A stretch of 64,000 nucleotides of DNA from Microvirga sp. 3-52 (lineage in GTDB: Bacteria; Pseudomonadota; Alphaproteobacteria; Rhizobiales; Beijerinckiaceae), in NCBI RefSeq assembly GCF_018383585.1, contig NZ_JAHAMK010000022.1, positions 1-64,000 on the forward strand, in the 5' to 3' direction. The notes under the pieces are model-generated. The model was not told the DNA's origin, did no database searches, and worked only from the letters and a program-made list of their open reading frames with translations. A program made the position numbers and the translations under genes. Shown here one piece after another: positions 29,901-37,691 of the stretch (position 1 is its first letter; every line of letters starts with the position of its first letter).

Positions 29901-30006
29901 CGGCGGAAAGCCAGCCGTTGCCGATCCGGACGAGCAGCGGAATGGCGAATCCGCCTGCCAGTCCAAGAAGGAAGATGTTCAGCGGATGGAACAGGCTCGC
30001 TACCAT
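26902..30006 (-). CDS. Giant fused proton-conducting antiporter subunit (two MrpD/NuoL-like modules)
   Basis: A 1034-residue membrane protein, about twice the length of MrpD. The first ~500 residues form one antiporter module, with the TM5 glutamate in FVFLEIVSIATYG and TM7 lysine in ELKPFPANGWGLD. Residues ~520-1034 form a second, HyfB/NuoL-like, with a glutamate in FFSWEIITLST, a lysine in LIKAGAIGVHVWLPGAY and another lysine in GVVSKVAVFG. Each module can in principle translocate protons. The start at 30006 overlaps the MnhC stop by 7 bases; the longer frame reads through mnhC out of frame. It is the last subunit of the cluster and may stand in for both MrpD and the missing MrpA N-terminal domain. 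Confidence 0.88.
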   Translation of the reverse strand: MVASLFHPLNIFLLGLAGGFAIPLLVRIGNGWLSAGFFIALVGIAVISAVSLLRILGGEPPIDIFTAGSLPPVSINLRFGLSEGFVTASVNVMAILGALHLWDRLRGNYAALLLYLGLTMGINGMVMTRDLFNLFVFLEIVSIATYGLLGLERTPAALGAAFKFIMATVIASSLFLLGTGLLYYVTGTLNIDTLVATKSNITGPIGVAALLLLLACLVIELKPFPANGWGLDVYETAPSGVATMISVGVSAGVFFSLVKLLPLFEDQLPILAVSGGATFLFSNLIGLKQSGIQRLLGYSSIGQMGLLLLGLALLHQVGAVASIPLVAGGLFLNHLLAKAGLFWIASVIRQRDIDVPVGIAGHPLLAALLTLFLVAIAGLPPFPGFWAKWALIMQLTSAAKLPWVVLILCGSLLEAAYMFRWFTRALCTQESGPTEMPSASALFPIVTVALLLCIAGYVAARASGAGAPWMFGPLLSRIILYALDRMPGRAKNVLMLAVVLAVGSFLAQAAQGIAWLFAILLLAGSLVIAAAGLYRVDDRPGYYPMLAILMLSIQALLRSSTSLEFFFSWEIITLSTCFLIAKGRGAGPHVLSFLLFSLLSAFLVLAGFAGIAAVSGSIHLGALMTSGPDASVAFAFLAAGFLIKAGAIGVHVWLPGAYSEADDDFTAVLSGVVSKVAVFGLLMGTYLAIRSEAGLELAHAIAWVGMLTTIAGALMALQQTDIKCLLALSSMSQLGYIITATALMSHLGWVTALYLVANHVMVKGVLFLAIAGIILRTGSRSLPEGGGLLRAMPVTFATVLVAVISMSGLPPLMGFGGKWLLLSAMTEKGWHFLAVAGLVATFLGFLYMIRLVSGLFFGPYRGEQTKVSEAPTALLVPQFVLITGILVLSLYPKLLMDPVSAAIDPHFASTLVWEGMSLETVYGYWNPTPIMTGAVTVAAVLGLIAWLAYSGSQRNVADLHRFFAFYRPIIGIASPPVAIVFWRSVADGTLAVADWARGLYSGNGQTYALYVLFYFLVIYVTSTGLAGLWAGGRL

Positions 30007-30371
30007 TTCGACTCCGTGAAGGCACGGATGTCGAAGGACTTCCTGGCTGAATGGAGACGGACTGCATAAGCGAGCATGATGGCCGTCACCGCGAATCCGA
30101 TGACGATGGCCGTCACCACCAACGCGGAGGGAATGGGATCGATCGCACGCCCTGCCTCGGCCTGGCTGAGCGCCCCGTCGATGATCGGGGCCGTACCTCC
30201 GGTCACATAGCCGGTTGCAACGATGACGATGTGGAGTCCGGTGCTGAACAGGGCGAACCCGATGATGATGCGAAGCAGGTGACGGTGGATCAGGATACCG
30301 CAAAGACCGATCAGGGCGAGCCCGAAGCCCGTGACCAGCAGGATGGAGGACACTGGGATGATCGTTGTCAT
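30000..30371 (-). CDS. mnhC: Cation/proton antiporter subunit MnhC/MrpC (NuoK-like)
   Basis: A 123-residue protein with three helices. It has NuoK/MrpC features: GFGLALIGLCGILIHRHLLR and IIIGFALFSTGLHIVIVATG, then SALVVTAIVIGFAVTAIML. MrpC links the B and D subunits in the antiporter complex. It begins 12 bases after the MnhB-type stop and overlaps the fused D subunit. Confidence 0.9.
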   Translation of the reverse strand: MTTIIPVSSILLVTGFGLALIGLCGILIHRHLLRIIIGFALFSTGLHIVIVATGYVTGGTAPIIDGALSQAEAGRAIDPIPSALVVTAIVIGFAVTAIMLAYAVRLHSARKSFDIRAFTESKW

Positions 30372-30383
30372 GTCCTGGCTAAC

Positions 30384-31076
30384 TCAACGTCCGAAGCGGT
30401 TGATGATGACACTGAGCTCTGCCCCGACCTTGATGCCGAGCAGCGCCGAGACCAACGGAATGGCGCCGGCGCTGAGGAAGGTGCCTGCTTCGCCAGGCGG
30501 CAGGAACCGCGGGTCGAGGAAGCCGCCGGCGAGGATCAATCCCAAAATGCCGATCGCGACATACGTTATGCCGGCAAGGGACTCGATCACGCTGAGCGCC
30601 GCTGCATTAAGCCGGGCTCCCGGGTCGGCCAAAAGCAACAGCATAACTCCGGAGGCGACGATGGCGCCACCTTGGAACCCACCGCCTGCGGATAGATGAC
30701 CGTTGACGATGACGTAGGCACCGAACGTGAGGATCACGGGCAGCAAGACCTGAGAGCCTGTCATCACGATTTCGCTGGCAGGCCTGCGCCTCCGTTCCTC
30801 CGCTTCCTTGAAGCCGGCATCGTCCTTCCTGAGAAGCAGGCCGACGCTGGCCGCAACCATGAAAAGCACGGCAACCTCCCCCAGCGTATCGAAGCCGCGA
30901 TAGGCGATGAGGATCCCGGTGACGATATTCGAAACCCCGAGTTCGAGAGGGGCCCGCGACACGTAGTACTCCGCAAGCGCGCGAAGAGCCAACCGCTCCG
31001 TATAGCCTCCGGTCAATCGGATGAAGATCAGCGCGAACAGGGTGACGGCGACCAGCACGCTGACGCGATAGATCAT
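30384..31076 (-). CDS. mnhB: Antiporter subunit MnhB with N-terminal MbhE-like domain
   Basis: A 230-residue protein. The N-terminal ~85 residues resemble MbhE or the extreme C terminus of MrpA (ILIAYRGFDTLGEVAVLFMV). The remainder is MnhB-like (MTGSQVLLPVILTFGAYVIV, then GHLSAGGGFQGGAIVA). The start at 31076 forms an ATGA overlap with MnhG; the longer frame upstream is a shadow of other genes. The fusion is notable because the MbhE piece usually belongs to MrpA or stands alone. Confidence 0.85.
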   Translation of the reverse strand: MIYRVSVLVAVTLFALIFIRLTGGYTERLALRALAEYYVSRAPLELGVSNIVTGILIAYRGFDTLGEVAVLFMVAASVGLLLRKDDAGFKEAEERRRRPASEIVMTGSQVLLPVILTFGAYVIVNGHLSAGGGFQGGAIVASGVMLLLLADPGARLNAAALSVIESLAGITYVAIGILGLILAGGFLDPRFLPPGEAGTFLSAGAIPLVSALLGIKVGAELSVIINRFGR

Positions 31077-31417
31077 GTCGCGCCCCCCGCTTCGTTGGTC
31101 TTCTGGTCGTCCGCAAGCGCGTCCATCACGGTTGCCGGTGCCATCGGCGTGCGGATCCGATGCGCGGCGCGCGAGAGCGCGTGGGAGGAAACGGGGTTCG
31201 TCATCAACACGAAGAAGATGACGAGGACCAGTTTGAGTGTCCATCCCGGATGGTAGAAGGCAAGGCCGACCACAATCAACACGTTGCCCAGGGTCGTCGC
31301 CTTGGTGCCTGCCTGGATGCGGGTGAAGGAGTCCGGCATGCGCACGAGGCCAAGACCTGCCGAGAACAGGAACACGGCGCCGGCCAGGATCAGCAAGCTT
31401 CCGATCAGCTCGATCAT
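31073..31417 (-). CDS. mnhG: Cation/proton antiporter subunit MnhG/MrpG
   Basis: A 114-residue protein with three helices. The MnhG pattern is clear: LILAGAVFLFSAGLGLVRMPDSFTRI read in parts, followed by QAGTKATTLGNVLIVVG and a third helix ending VLMTNPVSSHALSRAAH. It overlaps both neighbours by ATGA, showing tight coupling within the complex. Confidence 0.9.
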   Translation of the reverse strand: MIELIGSLLILAGAVFLFSAGLGLVRMPDSFTRIQAGTKATTLGNVLIVVGLAFYHPGWTLKLVLVIFFVLMTNPVSSHALSRAAHRIRTPMAPATVMDALADDQKTNEAGGAT

Positions 31418-31662
31418 GGCTCATGTTCCCCGCGGCCCGCGTGGCGGACGGCGTAGATGAAGATGAAGGTCGTAAGACCCGAGCCGATCGCCGCCTCCGC
31501 CATTGCGACGTCTGGAGCCGCAAGCAGCAGGAACGACACGGACGCGAACAGCCCGGCCAGGCCCGAACTCACCATCGCAGCCATGAGGTTGTTCAGGCAC
31601 ACCGCGAGAAGCCCGCTGACGAGAATGCCAGCACAGACGACCAGGAGGAGAAGCTGGAGCAT
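31414..31662 (-). CDS. DUF4040/MbhD-like antiporter subunit (free-standing MrpA C-terminal piece)
   Basis: An 82-residue protein with two to three helices. It contains LNNLMAAMVSSGLAGLFASV and LLLAAPDVAMAEAAIGSGL, the hallmark of the DUF4040 segment. In standard Mrp antiporters this segment lies near the C terminus of MrpA; in archaeal membrane-bound hydrogenases it is the separate MbhD. Here it is separate, between MnhF (3-base gap) and MnhG (ATGA overlap). Confidence 0.85.
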   Translation of the reverse strand: MLQLLLLVVCAGILVSGLLAVCLNNLMAAMVSSGLAGLFASVSFLLLAAPDVAMAEAAIGSGLTTFIFIYAVRHAGRGEHEP

Positions 31663-31665
31663 GCA

Positions 31666-31926
31666 CTAGAGTCCCTTTTCAAGAAAGCGCGCGACCGCCA
31701 GCACCGCCAGGAAGCTCAGCAAGCCATAGACGAGGGCGACATCGATATAGACGAAGCGTCCCGAGACATGGGCATACAGGACAATGAGCGAGATCGAGAT
31801 GATCGTCAGCATGTCGATCGCGACGATCCGGTCGATCAGCGTGGGGCCGAGCACCAGCCGGGTGATCCCAAGCAATATAGCGCCGAGGATAAGGGCAGCC
31901 GCGACCTGAACGATGGTTTCAGCCAA
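31666..31926 (-). CDS. mnhF: Cation/proton antiporter subunit MnhF/MrpF
   Basis: An 86-residue protein with three helices. The MnhF core is RLVLGPTLIDRIVAIDMLT followed by a helix ending near ALVYGLLSFLAVLAVARFLE. It overlaps the end of mnhE by 8 bases and is followed 3 bases later by the DUF4040 gene. Confidence 0.9.
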   Translation of the reverse strand: MAETIVQVAAALILGAILLGITRLVLGPTLIDRIVAIDMLTIISISLIVLYAHVSGRFVYIDVALVYGLLSFLAVLAVARFLEKGL

Positions 31927-32455
31927 AGACGTGCTCCAAGTGCCTTTCGAACGGTCTGACGATCGTTTCGGTCATTGCTTCGGCGTCGATGCCGTCAATG
32001 TCGAGCAGGTGAATGAAGAGCGCGTCGCCCCTCAATTCCATCACGAGCGAGCCCGGAGTCAGCGCAATCGTATTGGCAAGGGCCAGCCGGCCGATCGGCG
32101 ATTTGAGCCGGGTGCGGACCTTGACGATGCCCGGCTTGATATCGATGCGCGGGGCATAGACGTAACCCATCATGGCGATGTTGGCCTTGACGAGCTCGAC
32201 GAGGAATGTCGCTCCGTAGAGCGAGAAGTGCAGCAGCCCGTCGGGGGTCCAGCGGATCCGACTCCACGTACTGCCGGAGGACGTGAGGATCCAGGCGATG
32301 GGCATCGTGATCGCCGCGCCGAGCAATACGACGACGGCCGCCACCGTGGAATTGGCAACCGTCCAGACGACGAGAAGCACGGTCCATAGGCTGATCAGTC
32401 CGTGTGAGCGTAAAGGGGTCTCGGTATCCTTGCGATTCGAATCCGCGTCGCTCAT
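31919..32455 (-). CDS. mnhE: Cation/proton antiporter subunit MnhE/MrpE
   Basis: A 178-residue MnhE-family protein. N-terminal helices (LISLWTVLLVVWTVANSTVA) precede a conserved soluble part with TRLKSPIGRLALANTIALTP and SLVMELRGDALFIHLLDIDG. It opens the antiporter subunit genes, 26 bases after the stop of an SLC13 permease gene on the same strand. Confidence 0.9.
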   Translation of the reverse strand: MSDADSNRKDTETPLRSHGLISLWTVLLVVWTVANSTVAAVVVLLGAAITMPIAWILTSSGSTWSRIRWTPDGLLHFSLYGATFLVELVKANIAMMGYVYAPRIDIKPGIVKVRTRLKSPIGRLALANTIALTPGSLVMELRGDALFIHLLDIDGIDAEAMTETIVRPFERHLEHVFG

Positions 32456-32481
32456 TGATGATCACCGCCTGAATTAGCCGA

Positions 32482-34314
32482 TCAGAACCGCCAGATCAGC
32501 GGCACGAGGAAGACCGATACGACGAAAAACCAGATGAGCAGAGGCAATCCCAGCTTCCAGTAATCGCCGAACGCATACCCTCCGGGGGCCATGACCATCA
32601 GGTTCGTCGGCGTTGCGATCGGGGTCAGGAATGCCCCGGCCGCGGCGACCGCGGTGCTCATGAGAATTGGGCGTGGCGAGATTCCCATGCTTGTCGCGGC
32701 AGCCAATCCGATGGGAATGACGATCAGCGCAGTCGCCGTGTTGCTGATCAACTGGCCCATGACGGCAGTCAGAACGAAAAGGCCGGCGAGCAGGGCAACG
32801 GGCCCGGCGTCACCGACGAGCTCGACCAGGCCTTCGGCCATGAGCTGCGCCGCTCCCGTTTGCACCATCGCCGTCGATAGCGGCATCAGCGCACCGACGA
32901 GGATCACCGTCGTCCAGTCGATGGCGCGGTAGGATTGCTCGACGGTCAGGATCCGCGAAAGAATGATGGCCCCGGCGGCGAGAAGGCCGGCGACGGCGGG
33001 CGGCACGAGGCCGGTTGCGAGCAGGATGACCATGCCGAACAGGACGGCAATCGCCCGATAGGCTCCCGGTCCCATGGGAACCGCCTGACGGCGCACCAGT
33101 TCGGGCGAGTTGACCACCAGCACATCCGGATCACTGAGATGCACGTCGAGAGCCTTCCAGGTTCCCTGGAGCAGCATCATGTCGCCGGCACGTAGTGTCA
33201 TGCCGCCACGACCGAACTCCGGCGCTCCGGTGTCGATCTCGGCTCCGGCGCGCTGCACGGCGAGAACGATGAGGTCGCCGCTGTCGGTGATCATGCCCGG
33301 GAACATGGTCTGCCCGATCAGGCCCGAGCGGGGCGGGATCACCACTTCGGCGAGGCCGGACCGGCGGTTGAACAGGGTCTCCTCACCATGGTCCGACGCC
33401 GTGTCCTCGCGGAACGACAGATGCATTTGCTTGGCGAGTGCGGCGACTGATTCCGCCGTCCCGCGAACGAGCACATGATCTCCATCCCCCACCGGCCGGC
33501 GCAGCGGGGCGGCGCTCTCGCCGTCCTGGACGGCCACGAGCTGCATGCCCGGAAAGGCCGAGAGATCGACCTGCGCCGGCGAGAGACCGACATAGGGCGA
33601 GCTTGCGCGCACGCGCATCTGGAAGACGCCGTCGGCTAGGCCGTACTGCTCCACCAGCGTCTTGGCATGACGGCTGAGGTCGGCCGGCATCTTGGCGCCG
33701 TTGCGCTGGGGCAGGAGGCGCTCGCCGAAGAGGACGATGATGGCCATCGTGCCGGCAAGCAAGGGGATGCCCACAAGGGCGAACTCGAAGAAGGCAAACC
33801 CGCCGACCGCGGCGTCCAATCCTGCCTCGGAGACGAGGACGTTCACGGGCGTGCCGGTCAGAGCGAGCATCGATCCCGCATGGGCGGAGAACACGAGTGG
33901 CATCAGGAGCTGCGAGGACTTGCGTCTGAGGCGGACCGCCATGACGACGACGACCGGCAGCAGGGCGGCAACTGCGCCGTTGACGCTGATCAGGGCGGTC
34001 AGCACGGCCACGAGGCTCATAGTGAGAAGGAGGAGACGCGTCCGGCTCTCTTGTCCGGCGCCGCGGATCAGAAGCTGGCCGGCCCATGCGGTGACTCCCG
34101 TCGTCTCGAGGCCCGCGCTGACGACGAAGAGGCAGGCGATGAAGATCACGGCGGGATCGCCGAAGCCGCCCAGCGCCTGGCCCAGGGTGAGAACCTGCGT
34201 CGCCCACAGCGCCAGGGCTACTCCCATGGCGACGACGACGACGGGCAGCTTGTTCCAGATGAACAGGGCGACGGTAGCGGCGATGATGGCGGCGATATAG
34301 GTGATCGGGCTCAA
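32482..34314 (-). CDS. SLC13-family permease with TrkA-C domains, co-oriented with the Mrp cluster
   Basis: A 610-residue transporter of the same architecture as the one at 24718-26538. The N-terminal helices contain SVNGAVAALLPVVVVMAVRL and LALTGTPVNVLVSE; the C-terminal ones contain LISNTATALIVIPIGLAAAT and AFLTPIATPTNLMVMAPGGY. Two TrkA-C domains lie near residues 215-390 (RVRASSPYVGLSPAQVDLSA; VVIPPRSGLIGQTMF). Probable anion or sulfate symporter. With only 26 bases to mnhE it is likely co-transcribed with the antiporter, perhaps using or balancing the ion gradient it makes. Confidence 0.88.
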   Translation of the reverse strand: MSPITYIAAIIAATVALFIWNKLPVVVVAMGVALALWATQVLTLGQALGGFGDPAVIFIACLFVVSAGLETTGVTAWAGQLLIRGAGQESRTRLLLLTMSLVAVLTALISVNGAVAALLPVVVVMAVRLRRKSSQLLMPLVFSAHAGSMLALTGTPVNVLVSEAGLDAAVGGFAFFEFALVGIPLLAGTMAIIVLFGERLLPQRNGAKMPADLSRHAKTLVEQYGLADGVFQMRVRASSPYVGLSPAQVDLSAFPGMQLVAVQDGESAAPLRRPVGDGDHVLVRGTAESVAALAKQMHLSFREDTASDHGEETLFNRRSGLAEVVIPPRSGLIGQTMFPGMITDSGDLIVLAVQRAGAEIDTGAPEFGRGGMTLRAGDMMLLQGTWKALDVHLSDPDVLVVNSPELVRRQAVPMGPGAYRAIAVLFGMVILLATGLVPPAVAGLLAAGAIILSRILTVEQSYRAIDWTTVILVGALMPLSTAMVQTGAAQLMAEGLVELVGDAGPVALLAGLFVLTAVMGQLISNTATALIVIPIGLAAATSMGISPRPILMSTAVAAAGAFLTPIATPTNLMVMAPGGYAFGDYWKLGLPLLIWFFVVSVFLVPLIWRF

Positions 34315-34424
34315 TCGCTCGTCTCCTCGTCAACCCGACATTTGCGGAGTGCGCGATGGGTCAGGGTGCCAGGCATGTGGCGCCCTTGTGTTCCCGAATC
34401 GAATATGTCGTCCCCTCTGCCCAC

Positions 34425-35630
34425 CTAGTCCTCGATCGTGGCCAACAGCAGCGCGAGGCGGCACCCCGTCGCGAATTCCGGCAGGTTCACATATTCCTTG
34501 ATGGTGTGAATTTCCGCTTGGCCGGCACCGATGGTGACGGTGGGAACGCCGTGCTTGTCGAGCCAGTTGGCATCGAGTCCGCCGTTCGAGAACAGGTAGT
34601 TGGGATTAAGACCGAGCATGGTCATCGCCCTGGTCGCCCGCCGCACCACGGGCGAGCTCTCATCCAGATTGAAGGGCGGATAGGATGGGGTGTGCGTGAA
34701 GGCCAAAGCGGCCGTTTCACCCTCATGGTCCTTCACTTCTCCCTTGGCCTTCTGAAAAGCCTGGCCGAATCCCTCTGCGATCGCCGCTGCAAAGGCGGAT
34801 GTCGGGCTTCGGGCCTCTCCCTTGATGAAGGCGTAGTCGGTCACGACATTCGTCGCGTCTCCCGCAGCCTTGCCGTCCTTGCCGCCGAAGATCCCGACAT
34901 TGCTCGTGCCTTTGCCGTCGGCCTTGACGACCTTGCCGAACCACCCTTCGCGCTTCGCTTCAGTGAGAGCGATCGCGCCCACCAGCGTCGCCGAGATGCC
35001 TCTCTCGGGCGCCACACCCGCATGCGAGGCCTTTCCCGTGATCTCGACCTCCCAATTCTCCTGGCCGACCGCCCCGACGATCAGGTCCGACGGATCCTGG
35101 CCGTCGACATTGATGCACATCACCGCGCCGCCGAGATCGGCAGCATCGAGCTCGCGCGCGCCGTGCAGGCCGCTTTCCTCGCGCACCGTGAAGAGCAGCG
35201 TGATGGGGGGATGCGGCAGGTTGTGCTTCAGGAGCGTCTCCGCAAGGATGACGAGAATGGCGCATCCGGTGCGATTATCCCCTCCGAGGGCCGTCGTCCC
35301 GTCTGAAACGATTCGGTCGCCCTCGCGCCTCGGCTTGGCTCCGGCACAGAGCGGAACCGTATCGAGATGGGTCGAAAACAGCAACCGCGGTCCGGGCCGC
35401 GTTCCAGACAGATCGACAATGAGGTTTCCCGTTTCCGTCGGAACCGGAATGCGTTTGTTCACTTCATCGAAGCGGATCGCGGAAGCCGGTACACCCGCCT
35501 TCTGAAGGGCTTCCGAGACAGCCGCGGCGATTTGGGCTTCCTGCCCGGTCACGCCCTCGACTGACAGAAACCGCATCAGGTGCTCTTCCGCGGCGGCGAC
35601 GTCGAGTGAAATTGCAGAGTTGCTCATCAT
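34425..35630 (-). CDS. M20-family metallopeptidase (peptidase T-like)
   Basis: A 401-residue dinuclear zinc hydrolase. Expected ligands are visible: H in LLFSTHLDTVPLC, bridging D in ALGGDNRTGC, catalytic EE in FTVREESGLHG, D in CINVDGQDPSD and a final H in AEIHTIKEYVNL. A dimerisation domain (EITGKASHAGVAPERG) interrupts the catalytic domain. It releases amino acids or p-aminobenzoate-type products from small amide substrates. It lies 61 bases downstream of an AbgT transporter gene, so it may hydrolyse the imported p-aminobenzoyl-glutamate or a dipeptide. Confidence 0.88.
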   Translation of the reverse strand: MMSNSAISLDVAAAEEHLMRFLSVEGVTGQEAQIAAAVSEALQKAGVPASAIRFDEVNKRIPVPTETGNLIVDLSGTRPGPRLLFSTHLDTVPLCAGAKPRREGDRIVSDGTTALGGDNRTGCAILVILAETLLKHNLPHPPITLLFTVREESGLHGARELDAADLGGAVMCINVDGQDPSDLIVGAVGQENWEVEITGKASHAGVAPERGISATLVGAIALTEAKREGWFGKVVKADGKGTSNVGIFGGKDGKAAGDATNVVTDYAFIKGEARSPTSAFAAAIAEGFGQAFQKAKGEVKDHEGETAALAFTHTPSYPPFNLDESSPVVRRATRAMTMLGLNPNYLFSNGGLDANWLDKHGVPTVTIGAGQAEIHTIKEYVNLPEFATGCRLALLLATIED

Positions 35631-35691
35631 GCCGCTCCGTTGCTTACGATTGCCTTAGTCAGAAAACTGCCGGCCGACCCTTGGCATGGAC

Positions 35692-37263
35692 TCACAATCC
35701 CCACGGAAGCCCGAGGATCTTCCAGATGGCGAAGAGGACGGTCCAGAGAACGAAGATCCACGCGACGTAGGGGAGCATCAGCGACACGACTGTGCCGACG
35801 CCCGCGGTCCGGTCGTATTTCTGGGCGAACCCGACGACAAGAGCGAAATAGGCGTTCAGAGGCGTGATCGAATTCATCGGCGAGTCACCGACGCGATAGG
35901 CCGCGAGCACCGCCTCCGGCTCAACTCCGAGCTTCATGAGCAACGGCACGAAGACCGGGGCGAAGATCGCCCATTTGGCGATTGCGCCGGTCAGCAACAG
36001 GTCGATGATCGCAACGACGACGATGAAGCCGAGCAGCAGCGGCAACGCGCCGATATTGGCCGCCTGCAGAGCACCCGACAGGCTGAGCGCCATCACCGTG
36101 CCCATGTTGGTGTAGGTGAAATAAGCCACGAACTGGCTCAGAACGAAGAACAGGAAGATCGTGCCGCCGAGACTCTTGATTGACTTCTCGATCGCCGCGA
36201 TCACCTCGGGCAGTGTCTTCAGGGTGCCGGCACCGATGCCATAGGCCCAGCCCGTGGTGAGGAACATGAGCATGATCAGCGCAATCAGCCCATTCATGAA
36301 GGGCGAGTCGCCGATGAGCTCTCCGGTGTCCGGATTCCGCAGGGGTGCGCCCGAGGGAATGGTGAGGAGGCAGAAGACCGCGATCAGCCCGAGCAGTCCA
36401 AGGCCGGCGAACCGCAAGCCGCGGGATTCCTGATCCGACAGCACGGCGCCTTGCTCCGTCGTGGTTCCTTCCGCTGCGAGTTTCGGGTCGTATGTCCCCA
36501 GGCGGGGCGCGATCATGCGGTCGGTAATGAACGCGATGACAACGGTGAGGAACAGCACCGAGGCGAACGAGAACCAGATATTCGACGTGAGACCGATGGA
36601 ACGGCTGGGATCGACGAGACGGGCCGCGTCATTGGTGAATTCGACAAGCACGGCGTCCAGCGGCTTGATCAGCATGTTGACGGTGAAAGCGGAGGCCACG
36701 GCGGCGAAGCCAAGCGCGAGGCCGGCCAGCGGATGCCGCCCGACGGCCAGATAGGCGATGCCTGCCAGCGGAATCAGGACCAGATAGCCTGCGTCGGCCG
36801 CGATGCTGGAGATGATCCCGACGAAGGACAGTATATAGGTCAGGGCCCAGGCCGGCGAGACGATGACGAGCTTCCGGATCAGCGCGGTGACCAGACCGGA
36901 CTCTTCTGCAACTCCGGCGCCGATCATCGCGACGATCATGAGCCCGACAGCCGTGAAGCTCATGAAGTTCGGGATCAGCGACGAGTATATGAAGCGGATG
37001 CCGTCGGTGTTCAGCAGACTGCGGATCTCCGTGGTAGCAGTCTCGATCTGGTGCGTGTCGGGGTTGATGCGTTCGAAGGAGACAGCCGCTCCGAACAGGC
37101 TGAGCAGGGCGGACAGGACGATGACAATGGCGATCAGAACGAGGAAAATCACGACCGGATGGGGAACCATGTTCCCGACCTTTTCCACGCCGTCAAGAAA
37201 ACGCTGCATGAAGGTCTTGGGCTGAGTGTCCAGAGACTTGGGCGCCGTGTGAATGCTTGCCAT
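35692..37263 (-). CDS. abgT: AbgT-family transporter
   Basis: A 523-residue membrane protein. AbgT features include RFLDGVEKVGNMVPHPVVIF at the N terminus and the C-terminal ILLTGAIAKWAIFAPVFVPL-type and YRVGDSPMNSITPLNAYFAL segments; the latter matches the conserved substrate-site region. E. coli AbgT imports p-aminobenzoyl-glutamate; other members export sulfonamides. The start at 37263 (MASIHTAPKS) is chosen by family length. The peptidase gene downstream favours an import-and-hydrolysis pair. Confidence 0.9.
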   Translation of the reverse strand: MASIHTAPKSLDTQPKTFMQRFLDGVEKVGNMVPHPVVIFLVLIAIVIVLSALLSLFGAAVSFERINPDTHQIETATTEIRSLLNTDGIRFIYSSLIPNFMSFTAVGLMIVAMIGAGVAEESGLVTALIRKLVIVSPAWALTYILSFVGIISSIAADAGYLVLIPLAGIAYLAVGRHPLAGLALGFAAVASAFTVNMLIKPLDAVLVEFTNDAARLVDPSRSIGLTSNIWFSFASVLFLTVVIAFITDRMIAPRLGTYDPKLAAEGTTTEQGAVLSDQESRGLRFAGLGLLGLIAVFCLLTIPSGAPLRNPDTGELIGDSPFMNGLIALIMLMFLTTGWAYGIGAGTLKTLPEVIAAIEKSIKSLGGTIFLFFVLSQFVAYFTYTNMGTVMALSLSGALQAANIGALPLLLGFIVVVAIIDLLLTGAIAKWAIFAPVFVPLLMKLGVEPEAVLAAYRVGDSPMNSITPLNAYFALVVGFAQKYDRTAGVGTVVSLMLPYVAWIFVLWTVLFAIWKILGLPWGL

Positions 37264-37691
37264 CAGTCTACGAGCCTCAAGCGAAATGATCGTCGCGCCG
37301 GGGGGCGGCTTACCACAGCAGCACGGACGCAACTGAGTTTAGCTCGCCCGGCCGGAAATGCATCGGCGCAGCGTCCCAGACCTAGACGGGCAGTCCCAAT
37401 TTGTCGGATGAACCTCGTCACCAAGGGAAGACCAGGATCACCGGAGATCCAGGATCTAAAAATGGGATGCAGCGCGTAGGGTTGGGATGATGAGCTAATC
37501 TGCGCCATCGGGAACTTCTGATACCCTGTACCTGATGGGCAGGCGTGACAACTCCTGACGTTGGATTGCGCCAATCGGTTGGCAGCCTCCGCCGATTGCT
37601 GCCCCATCGTCGTAGGAGTCGGCCAAGGCCCGCCGAAAACTTGCGGAAGAAGTCCAAGGTCTGGAACGACCCAAGCAGGATGTGGGATATG
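37264..37691. other. Divergent intergenic region between abgT and RND operon
   Basis: These 428 bases contain no believable gene. They must hold promoters for both directions. A weak inverted repeat (CAATCGG with CCGATTG, near 37570-37600) is visible; I recognise no operator, and the RND operon has no regulator gene beside it. Confidence 0.45.

Noticed and set aside
34356..35306. Plus-strand frame opposite the M20 peptidase
   Set aside because: The peptidase on the minus strand has all zinc ligands in order; the plus frame has no recognisable domain.
37571..37603. Weak inverted repeat CAATCGG/CCGATTG before the RND operon
   Set aside because: Seven-base arms with uneven spacing are expected by chance in a region this long, and no regulator gene is adjacent.
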